Assembly (NCBI GenBank): GCA_964348665.1
Contig: CAYGDP010000021.1
Location: forward strand, 1-64,000
Direction of reading: 5' to 3'
Length of the DNA stretch: 64,000 nt
Source: CAYGDP01 sp964348665
Lineage (GTDB): Bacteria; Verrucomicrobiota; Verrucomicrobiia; Palsa-1439; CAYGDP01
Made by a program: the position numbers and the translations under genes. Below, in pieces: positions 52,000-58,905 of this stretch (within the stretch, counting starts at the first letter, position 1; each line of letters opens with the position of its first letter). A model generated the notes under the pieces. It ran no database searches and was not told the origin of the DNA. It worked only from the letters and a program-made list of their open reading frames with translations.

Positions 52000-53508
52000 A
52001 TGAAGGTTTATATTTCAGACGATTCCAGCGCGGTAGCCGCCGGCGCGAACCGCGTCACAGCGGCGTTTGCCAAGCAAAAAGATGTCGAAGTGATTCGTAC
52101 CAGCTCGCGCGGCGCTTTTTTCCTTGAACCACTCGTCGAAATAGATACTCCCGCGGGCCGGGTTGGCTACGCAAATGTGCACCCGCGTGATGTTCCATCC
52201 ATTCTTGTAGGAGCGCCTTTCCAGGCGCGACCCAATGAACGTCGCGGCCAGAAGGCCGCTCCGATAAAACCGACGGCCGTTTCCAAAATCCCTTTCCTCG
52301 CCAATCAAACCCGGTTTACTTTCGCCAACGCCGGCGTCACCGAGCCGCTCTCCGTGAACCAATATGGCTATCGCGCCCTCGACAAAGCCCGTGGTCTTGA
52401 CCCGCAGAAAATCCTCGATGAAGTGAAGAAAGCGCAGCTTCGCGGGCGTGGTGGTGCGGCGTTTCCCGCTGGCGTGAAATGGCAGACGACGAAAGATTGC
52501 AAGGACACGCCCAAATACGTCGTTGCCAACGCGGACGAAGGTGATCCAGGGACTTATTCCGACCGAATGATCATGGAAGGAGATCCTCACCGTCTCCTTG
52601 AAGGGATGGCGATTTGCGGTCATGCGGTCGGTGCCAAGAAAGGTTACATTTACGCGCGTAGCGAATATCCCGCCGGCATAAAAAAAATCCGGGCCGCCAT
52701 TGCGCGCGCGACTGAAGCGGGTGTGCTCGGCAAAGAGACTTTCGATATTGAAGTCTTTGTCGGCGCTGGCGCGTACATTTGTGGCGAAGAAACCGCGCTG
52801 CTCGAATCTCTCGAAGGCAAACGCGGAATGGTTCGCTACAAACCACCGTTCCCCGCCATCAACGGTCTCTGGCAAAAACCGACCGTCATCAACAACGTCG
52901 TCACCTTCGCCACTGTCCCGGACATCATCCTGCGCGGTGGCGACTGGCACGCGTCGCTCGGCACAGCGACATCGAAAGGCACAATCCCGCTTCAACTTGC
53001 AGGACAAATCCGCAACGGCGGATTGGTCGAAGTTCCGTTTGGAGTCACTCTCGAAGAAGTGATCTATGATTTTGGCGGCGGCCTGCCGCGTGGCTCGCGG
53101 TTCAAAGCCGTTCAAGTCGGAGGACCGCTGGGCTCGATTTTTCCGGAAAAACTTCTCAAGACGCGGATCTGCTTTGACGACTTCATCAAAGCGGGCGGCA
53201 TCCTAGGCCACGGTGGAATCGTTGTTTATGATCATGAAACCGACATGGTCGCGCTCTCGCGTCACTTCGCCGAATTTTGCGCCGCCGAAAGCTGTGGAAA
53301 ATGCACGCCTTGCCGGGTCGGTTCAACACGCGCCAAGGAAATCCTCGACAAAATCCTCCGAGGCGATGGCAGCGAAGACGATCTTGTGTTATTATCTGAT
53401 CTAAGCGAGACGATGAAGCTGGGCAGCCTTTGCGCTCTCGGCGGACTCGCTCCAATGCCGATTTTGACTTCTATACAATATTTTGGTAAAGAGTTTCGGA
53501 GGCGCTAA
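52000..53508 (+). CDS. NuoF-like NADH-binding subunit of formate dehydrogenase
   Basis: 502 residues from the ATG at 52000 (a GTG at 51994 is also in frame). It is the flavoprotein subunit that reduces NAD+. Motifs: GRGGAAFPAGVKWQ (FMN/NADH site), VVANADEGDPGTYSDR, GAGAYICGEETALLESLEG, and the C-terminal [4Fe-4S] motif ESCGKCTPCRVG with a fourth Cys in GSLCALGG. The N-terminal 80 residues are a thioredoxin-like domain, as in FdsB/HoxF-type proteins. In the linker after it, residues about 70-88 (VGAPFQARPNERRGQKAAP) are encoded by a REP-like element (52206-52262). It overlaps fdhA by one base. Confidence 0.93.
   Translation: MKVYISDDSSAVAAGANRVTAAFAKQKDVEVIRTSSRGAFFLEPLVEIDTPAGRVGYANVHPRDVPSILVGAPFQARPNERRGQKAAPIKPTAVSKIPFLANQTRFTFANAGVTEPLSVNQYGYRALDKARGLDPQKILDEVKKAQLRGRGGAAFPAGVKWQTTKDCKDTPKYVVANADEGDPGTYSDRMIMEGDPHRLLEGMAICGHAVGAKKGYIYARSEYPAGIKKIRAAIARATEAGVLGKETFDIEVFVGAGAYICGEETALLESLEGKRGMVRYKPPFPAINGLWQKPTVINNVVTFATVPDIILRGGDWHASLGTATSKGTIPLQLAGQIRNGGLVEVPFGVTLEEVIYDFGGGLPRGSRFKAVQVGGPLGSIFPEKLLKTRICFDDFIKAGGILGHGGIVVYDHETDMVALSRHFAEFCAAESCGKCTPCRVGSTRAKEILDKILRGDGSEDDLVLLSDLSETMKLGSLCALGGLAPMPILTSIQYFGKEFRRR
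52206..52262. repeat. REP-like double hairpin element inside nuoF-like gene
   Basis: 57 bp, exactly 19 codons. Left hairpin GCGCCT/AGGCGC, right hairpin GCGGCC/GGCCGC, outer GGAGCG/CGCTCC, centre GCGAC/GTCGC. The left half is the same as the element at 13119-13145 except for one base. The expected closing TACA has decayed to GATA. Confidence 0.85.
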
Positions 53509-56282
53509 TGGCAACGATCACGATCAATGGCAGGAAGATCGAAACGGCAACGGGGGAAACTGTTTGGAACGCGGCTCGAGTGGCGGGGGTTCAAATTCCG
53601 TTTTTGTGCGCCTCGCCCAATCTCAAATCTTATGGCTCGTGCCGACTTTGTCTTTGTGAGGTGGTGGGTCAGCGTGGCTATCCGGCGTCTTGCACGACGC
53701 CTGTCCGAGATGGCATGGTTGTGCGAACGGACTCCGAGAAGCTGAATTTCCTCCGCCGTAATATCATCGAACTTTATCTCTCCGAGCAGCCGGAAGACGC
53801 TTTGCATTCCAGCGAACAGCTTCGCGAGTACGCAGCGCAATTTGGACTCCAAAAAATCCGCTATCACCGAAATGGCGGGACTGGCAATCCCATAGCGCGC
53901 CGCAAATACGTAATTGACGATTCGAATCCATTTTTTTCGTTTGACCCGAATAAGTGTATCGCGTGCGCGCGTTGCGTCCGGGCTTGCGACGAGATACAGG
54001 GAACGTTCGCTATCTCAATGTTCGGACGCGGCTTTGCCTCCTCTGTAGCGGCGGGTAACAACGTTGGTTTTGCCGCCTCCAATTGCGTCTCGTGCGGTGC
54101 GTGTGTGAAAGAATGTCCGACCGATGCGCTGATCGAGAAAGCCATTGCGGAGTATGGCAAGCCCGAGTACGTGACGCGAACCACATGTGCCTATTGCGGT
54201 GTCGGCTGCAACTTCGACGTTGGCATGCGGGGCGGTCGCATTGTGACGATGCGACCCGTTGATTCCAGCCCCGTCAACTGGGGGCACGCCTGCGTGAAAG
54301 GTCGTTTTGGGTGGGACTACATCTATTCACGTGACCGGCTGCGCAAACCAATCAAACGAGTCGGCGAGAAATGGGTTGAGATACCCTGGGACGAGGCGCT
54401 CGGCATGGTCAGCTCGGAATTCAAGCGCATCAAAGAATCACACGGCCCTGACGCGCTCGCGGCGGTGTCGTCGTCGCGCGGAACCAACGAGGAAAATTAT
54501 CTGATGCAGAAATTTATGCGCTGCGCGGTAGGCACGAACAACGTGGACAACTGCGCGCGCGTCTGTCACAGCGCGACGGTCAGCGGGATGATGGAAGTCT
54601 TTGGCACTTGGGCGGCAACCAACTCGCTCGGTGATTTGGAGCAGGCAAAATTGTTGATGCTGATCGGAGCGAATCCAACTGAGGGTCATCCCGTTACAGG
54701 CGCGCGAATCAAGCGCGCACTTCGTCGTGGCATGAAACTCGTCGTGATTGATCCGCGCCGAATCGAACTGTGCCGGTTCGCCGAAGTACATTTACAACTT
54801 CGACCGGGTACCAACGTTGCTCTTTTCAATGGACTCGCCAATGTTATCGTTCAAGAAAGATTGCACAATAAAAAGTTCATCGCGGAACGTACCGAGAATT
54901 TCGATGCGTGGCTCCAAGTCGTCCAAAAATACACACCGGAATACACCGAGACGATCACCGGTGTTCCTGCCGATAAAATCCGCTCTGCCGCGCGTCTCTA
55001 CGCCACCAGCGGCGCTTCGATTTGTGCCCACGGTCTCGGTATGACCGAGCACAAGTACGGAAGCTACGGTGTCATGACTCTTTGCAATCTTGCCATCCTA
55101 ACGGGTAATGTTGGACGTCCGGGCACCGGGATCAATCCGCTACGCGGCCAAAACAACGTGCAAGGTTCGTGCGACGTTGGTTCGATGCCCGTCTATTTCA
55201 ATGCGTATCAAAAACTCGACGATCCCGCTGTGATGGAAAAATTTCAAAATGTCACAGGCCGTCCGCTCCCGCAACGGAAAGGATGGAAAGTGCCGGAAAT
55301 GTGGGACGCGGCATTGGCGGGTCAAATGCGCGGGATGTGGGTGATGGGATACGACGTGGCGCAGACCGACCCGAATTTGAAAAAAGTTCACGCTGCGCTT
55401 GGCAAGCTCGAATTTCTTGTGGTAACGGACCTCTTCTTCAACAAGACTTGTGAATTCGCCCATTTGGTTTTGCCGGCAGCGAGTTTCGTCGAGAAAAATG
55501 GCACGTTTACCAACGGCGAACGTCGCATCCAGCGTTGTCGCAAGGTCGTGGAACCGCCCGATGGGATTATTCCCGATGCCGAGCAAATTCTCCATGTTTC
55601 CGCCGCGCTCGGTTATTCCATGACTTACAACGGTGCCGCAGAAGTGATGGATGAAATCGCACGCCTGACGCCAACGATGGCCGGAGTGAACTATGAAAAA
55701 CTCGACAAGAACTTTGGCCTGCAATGGCCGGTTCCTGACAGCAACAGCATGGGAACAGCCGTGATGCATACCGAGCGATTCACGCGCGGTAAAGCCAAGT
55801 TTTCACCCGCCGAATATCTCCCGCCCGGTGAAGAACCAACTGACGAATATCCGTTCACCCTGGTGACTGGCCGCGTGCTGCATCACTACAATTGCGGCGC
55901 CCAAACGCGCCATTCCAAGTTAATTGAGTTCGTCAATCAGGACGTATTGGAAATCCACGCGGATGATGCGGCGGAACTGGGCGTATCGGACGGCGACCGG
56001 ATTAAAATCATCAGCGCTCGTGCAGCTGTCGAGTTGCGATGTGTGATCAGCGATCGTGTCCCTGCCGGGACGCTCTTCACGACGTTTCATTTCCCGGAAA
56101 ACAATCTCAATACGCTCCTCTCCAGTTCCGCCGATGCTCTGTCGAAATGTCCCGAGTATAAAGTCCTGACCGTGCGACTGGAGAAGATACAGGCGAAGAT
56201 GAGAGGCAATGGAAAGCAAAACGGCGGGCAACGAAAAACCGCCACCCCACCGGCCGATGTTCACGCCCGGATTTTGGTGTGA
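53508..56282 (+). CDS. NAD-dependent formate dehydrogenase, catalytic alpha subunit
   Basis: 924 residues; oxidises formate to CO2 at a molybdenum/tungsten bis-MGD centre. The N-terminal [2Fe-2S] ligands are C34, C45, C48 and C62. Two [4Fe-4S] motifs follow (CIACARCVRAC, C150-C160, and CVSCGACVKEC, C193-C203), then CAYCGVGC near 227 starting the molybdopterin domain. The active-site residue is Cys353 (NCARVCHSAT), not selenocysteine. Oddity: the His-Cys3 [4Fe-4S] motif expected near residues 92-112 is missing; the segment reads SEQPEDALHSSEQLREYAAQ without cysteines. The last 20 residues overlap the convergent fdhD by 22 bp. Confidence 0.92.
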   Translation: MATITINGRKIETATGETVWNAARVAGVQIPFLCASPNLKSYGSCRLCLCEVVGQRGYPASCTTPVRDGMVVRTDSEKLNFLRRNIIELYLSEQPEDALHSSEQLREYAAQFGLQKIRYHRNGGTGNPIARRKYVIDDSNPFFSFDPNKCIACARCVRACDEIQGTFAISMFGRGFASSVAAGNNVGFAASNCVSCGACVKECPTDALIEKAIAEYGKPEYVTRTTCAYCGVGCNFDVGMRGGRIVTMRPVDSSPVNWGHACVKGRFGWDYIYSRDRLRKPIKRVGEKWVEIPWDEALGMVSSEFKRIKESHGPDALAAVSSSRGTNEENYLMQKFMRCAVGTNNVDNCARVCHSATVSGMMEVFGTWAATNSLGDLEQAKLLMLIGANPTEGHPVTGARIKRALRRGMKLVVIDPRRIELCRFAEVHLQLRPGTNVALFNGLANVIVQERLHNKKFIAERTENFDAWLQVVQKYTPEYTETITGVPADKIRSAARLYATSGASICAHGLGMTEHKYGSYGVMTLCNLAILTGNVGRPGTGINPLRGQNNVQGSCDVGSMPVYFNAYQKLDDPAVMEKFQNVTGRPLPQRKGWKVPEMWDAALAGQMRGMWVMGYDVAQTDPNLKKVHAALGKLEFLVVTDLFFNKTCEFAHLVLPAASFVEKNGTFTNGERRIQRCRKVVEPPDGIIPDAEQILHVSAALGYSMTYNGAAEVMDEIARLTPTMAGVNYEKLDKNFGLQWPVPDSNSMGTAVMHTERFTRGKAKFSPAEYLPPGEEPTDEYPFTLVTGRVLHHYNCGAQTRHSKLIEFVNQDVLEIHADDAAELGVSDGDRIKIISARAAVELRCVISDRVPAGTLFTTFHFPENNLNTLLSSSADALSKCPEYKVLTVRLEKIQAKMRGNGKQNGGQRKTATPPADVHARILV

Positions 56283-57118
56283 TTTGCTAGCCGTTTCTCT
56301 CCTGAATAAATATTACATCGTTTCCCGCGTAGGAAACCGACGAGCGTCATTCCAAAATCCTCCGCCAGTTCAACAGCCAGACTGGATGGGCCGCCGACGG
56401 CGGCGACGATTGGGATTTGTGCGCGCAACGCTTTCTGTAAAATCTCAAAGCCCGCTCGCCCGCTCACCATCAAGATATGACGGTCAAGTGGCAGCTTGCG
56501 ATCGAGGAGCGACGCGCCGATGACTTTGTCCACGGCATTGTGACGGCCAACATCTTCGCGTAGCAAAAGAAGTTTTCCCGCGGCGTCAAAAAGTGCCGCG
56601 GCGTGGAGTGCGCCTGTTCGTTGGAAAACGGATTGCGCGGCGCGAAGTTTTGCATCGAGGGTGAATAGGAACTTCAGTGGCACGCGAAATCGGTCGCGTA
56701 GGGGAGGGGACGTCACCCGAATCGCATCGAGAGTGGCTTTTCCACAGATACCGCAGGCCGAGGTCGCAAAGAAATTGCGGGTTGTTCGTGCGGTGTCCAG
56801 TTTGACGCTCCGTGCAAGGCGCGCGGTAACGATGTTGTTTTGGTCGGGACGCGCGAGGACGCGCGTCCCTGCCTTTTCAACGCAGTGTCGGAGATCGAGC
56901 AGGTCGGTTTTCTTCTCGATGATTCCCTCGGTAAACAGAAATCCGGCAGTCAGCTCAAAATCGTGCCCCGGCGTGCGCATGGTTACGACGAGAGGGCGTT
57001 CGCCAATCCGGATTTCCAGCGGTTCTTCGACGGCGATGGTGTCGTCGCGAGAATGGATGGAATGTCGTTCGACGCGTTGGATGCGTCGAGTTTTAACAGC
57101 CTGGGTCATTGCTGTCAT
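56261..57118 (-). CDS. fdhD: Formate dehydrogenase sulfurtransferase FdhD
   Basis: 285 residues. FdhD passes sulfur from a cysteine desulfurase to the molybdenum cofactor of formate dehydrogenase, so it is needed by the convergent fdhA. Motifs: AVEEPLEIRIG, TMRTPGHDFELTAGFLFTEG, the active CGIC (SACGICGK), TGALHAAALFD, REDVGRHNAVDKVIG and SGRAGFEILQKAL. Oddity: KAGTRVLARPD (about residues 82-92) is encoded by a perfect 10-bp-arm palindrome (56846-56869) and looks like an in-frame insertion. Confidence 0.94.
   Translation of the reverse strand: MTAMTQAVKTRRIQRVERHSIHSRDDTIAVEEPLEIRIGERPLVVTMRTPGHDFELTAGFLFTEGIIEKKTDLLDLRHCVEKAGTRVLARPDQNNIVTARLARSVKLDTARTTRNFFATSACGICGKATLDAIRVTSPPLRDRFRVPLKFLFTLDAKLRAAQSVFQRTGALHAAALFDAAGKLLLLREDVGRHNAVDKVIGASLLDRKLPLDRHILMVSGRAGFEILQKALRAQIPIVAAVGGPSSLAVELAEDFGMTLVGFLRGKRCNIYSGEKRLANHTKIRA
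56846..56869. repeat. GGGACGCGCG palindrome inside fdhD
   Basis: GGGACGCGCG/CGCGCGTCCC with a 4-base AGGA loop, followed by TGCC. Related AGGGACGCCTG words form the hairpin at 63775-63794. Confidence 0.75.
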
Positions 57119-57170
57119 TTACCATGAATGGACACAAACCACCGACAGAATTTTGTCTGGAAGATGTAGA

Positions 57171-57210
57171 CACGAATCGTATTCGAGTGAATTCGTGTTC
57201 ATTCGTGGTT
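57171..57210. repeat. CACGAAT/ATTCGTG inverted repeat
   Basis: ACACGAAT (57170-57177) and ATTCGTGT (57191-57198) pair, followed by CATTCGTGGTT. It has the same words as 13157-13216. It lies between fdhD and the beta-propeller gene. Confidence 0.6.
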
Positions 57211-57217
57211 GAAATGA

Positions 57218-58216
57218 TTACTTCTGCCGTGAGAACTTATGGAGGTGACCGAACTGGCTCCATTCGGCGACAATGACATTGCCGTCTTTATCGAGGCACG
57301 CGCCGTGCGGGGAGTTGCAGATGCCATCTTTCCATTGATCAGCTGGCAGTCCAAAGTTTGCGCGCTGCCCGGCATTTGGGTTATCGCCCAGTTGGGCGAC
57401 GATGCTGCCGTCTTTCCCCAAGATCGTGACGCGCCCCTGCAATTCGGGAAACACCGCATAATCACCACGAATATGAACAGCGGCGGGCATTCGCAGACCT
57501 TTCTGAATCGTCGAGACAAAGTTGCCTTCGATGTCCCAGTGTTGCACGCGGTTGTTATTGCGATCGCAAACCAGCAACAGCGGTTTGCCCGACCGGGTAT
57601 CCATTCCAATGCCATGGCAGGTATTGAATTTTCCCTCGGCCGCGCCGGGTCCTCCGAATGCCTTAACGAATTTCGGGGATTTATCTTCGCTTGCTGGATC
57701 GGGAGCAAATTTGAGGACGTAATGAGACCCGTAACCATCCGCCACAAAAATCGAGCCGTCGGGTGCAATCGTGGCGGCGCAAGGCCTGAATCCGCCGCCT
57801 ACGAACTTGCCTTCGGCGTTCTTGTAGATATCCGCCTCCTTCGGCGCGCGAATCGTCCACTCTCGCTCGCCTTCCGGCAGCTTGAGTTTGACGACTTGAT
57901 TGAAGTTTGGCCGCGCCGCGATGATGTATTCAACGCCGCCTTCCTCGATCAGTTCCAAGCCGTGAATCTGCGTCGGTCCAAAGTTGCGAAGAAATTTTCC
58001 GTCCGGGGCGAATACGAGAATTCCGCGCTTGGTATCGGTCGTGACGTAGATATTGCCGGCCTTGTCAGTAACCACCCCGCCGTGGCACGCGCCGATTGCC
58101 TGGTTGTCAGGCTGCGCAACGAAAAAATTCGGTGTGATGTTGAATTTCAGTTCTTCAGCGCAAGCCATCGTTGCTGCTGCCATTGTTGCGAGTGTGATTG
58201 TTTTTGTAAAGTTCAT
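57218..58216 (-). CDS. Secreted six-bladed beta-propeller (NHL-like) protein
   Basis: 332 residues from the ATG at 58216, with AGGAGG seven bases upstream. A signal peptide (about 1-20) ends in MACAEE. NHL-like repeats follow: GGVVTDKAGNIYVTTDTKRG, ATIAPDGSIFVADGYGSHYV, MDTRSGKPLLLVCDRNNNRV and ACLDKDGNVIVAEWSQFG. Such proteins bind or act on extracellular ligands; the role is unknown. It is last in the 62.7-57.2 kb run, with an ATGA overlap to mobA, and shows no fused domain. Confidence 0.85.
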   Translation of the reverse strand: MNFTKTITLATMAAATMACAEELKFNITPNFFVAQPDNQAIGACHGGVVTDKAGNIYVTTDTKRGILVFAPDGKFLRNFGPTQIHGLELIEEGGVEYIIAARPNFNQVVKLKLPEGEREWTIRAPKEADIYKNAEGKFVGGGFRPCAATIAPDGSIFVADGYGSHYVLKFAPDPASEDKSPKFVKAFGGPGAAEGKFNTCHGIGMDTRSGKPLLLVCDRNNNRVQHWDIEGNFVSTIQKGLRMPAAVHIRGDYAVFPELQGRVTILGKDGSIVAQLGDNPNAGQRANFGLPADQWKDGICNSPHGACLDKDGNVIVAEWSQFGHLHKFSRQK

Positions 58217-58905
58217 GGTTTCCTCCTGATCTGTTCGTACTCTTTCTGGGTGTTGATATTGTAAAACTCGCGCTCCCAATTGGCAAGCGTTGAAACATCG
58301 AAGAAATGGGTCGTCAACGATTTTGCTAAATCATGCATCGCCAGTTTTCGCGCAGCGATTCGGCTCTCTACCGCAGGTAGAATTTTGCGCGAATAAACCG
58401 CACAGAGCGGTTCGAGGTTGCCATCGTGGGTGGGGACGACGGCGTCGCAGCGTTGAAACGCGCGAAGAATACGACGGATGGTATTGGCCGAAATCAACGG
58501 CATGTCGCAGGCAAGGAGAAAGATGGCGTCCACAGGCAGGGACGACTGTGCCACTGTTATTTTTTTGAGCGCCGCGTGCAAGCCGCCAATCGGTCCGAGG
58601 TTGGGATGAAAGTCTTGGATTGATGTTATGGAGTGGTGGAGAGGTGGAGTTATGAGCTTGGATTTTTGTGTGCAAACAAACAACGGCTCGCATCCTGTCT
58701 TTGCCAGTTTTTCGAGCTGTAATTGGACAATCGGTTTGCCGCCGATGACCAACTGTGATTTATCGCTGCCGAATCGGCTGCTCTTGCCGCCTGCGAGAAC
58801 AACGCCAGCGATACGGATTGGATTAACCCGCGAATCACGCGAAAAGACGCGAAAGTTTTTATTCTTTGTTTTCGTGTGTTTAGCGTGTTTCGCGGGCAAT
58901 CTCAT
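58213..58905 (-). CDS. mobA: Molybdenum cofactor guanylyltransferase
   Basis: MobA joins GMP to molybdopterin, making the MGD cofactor used by formate dehydrogenase, encoded nearby. The start at 58905 (MRLPAKHAKHTKTK) overlaps the previous stop as ATGA. Nucleotidyltransferase motifs: VVLAGGKSSRFGSDKS, GPIGGLHAALK, FLLACDMPLIS. Two oddities: about 30 residues before IRIAGVVLAGG are encoded by a CACGAAA-type inverted repeat, and ITPPLHHSITSIQ is encoded by a CCACTCCA-rich low-complexity stretch (58627-58656) before GPIGG. The frame is intact throughout. An upstream Met at 58923 is also possible. Confidence 0.9.
   Translation of the reverse strand: MRLPAKHAKHTKTKNKNFRVFSRDSRVNPIRIAGVVLAGGKSSRFGSDKSQLVIGGKPIVQLQLEKLAKTGCEPLFVCTQKSKLITPPLHHSITSIQDFHPNLGPIGGLHAALKKITVAQSSLPVDAIFLLACDMPLISANTIRRILRAFQRCDAVVPTHDGNLEPLCAVYSRKILPAVESRIAARKLAMHDLAKSLTTHFFDVSTLANWEREFYNINTQKEYEQIRRKP
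58627..58656. repeat. Low-complexity GGTGGAG stretch inside mobA
   Basis: A GGAGTGGTGGAGAGGTGGAG run, read on the other strand as a Pro/His/Ser-rich coding segment. It lies in frame between the nucleotide loop and the GPIGG motif. Confidence 0.55.
58827..58895. repeat. CACGAAA-type inverted repeat at the mobA 5' end
   Basis: Left arm CCCGCGAATCACGCGAAAAG (from 58827) and right arm TTCGTGTGTTTAGCGTGTTT plus CGCGGG (ending 58895) are imperfect inverses. The repeat is fully translated as the N-terminal part of MobA. Confidence 0.7.

Noticed and set aside
54560..54570. Selenocysteine at the formate dehydrogenase active site
   Set aside because: The active-site codon is TGT (Cys), and there is no in-frame TGA.
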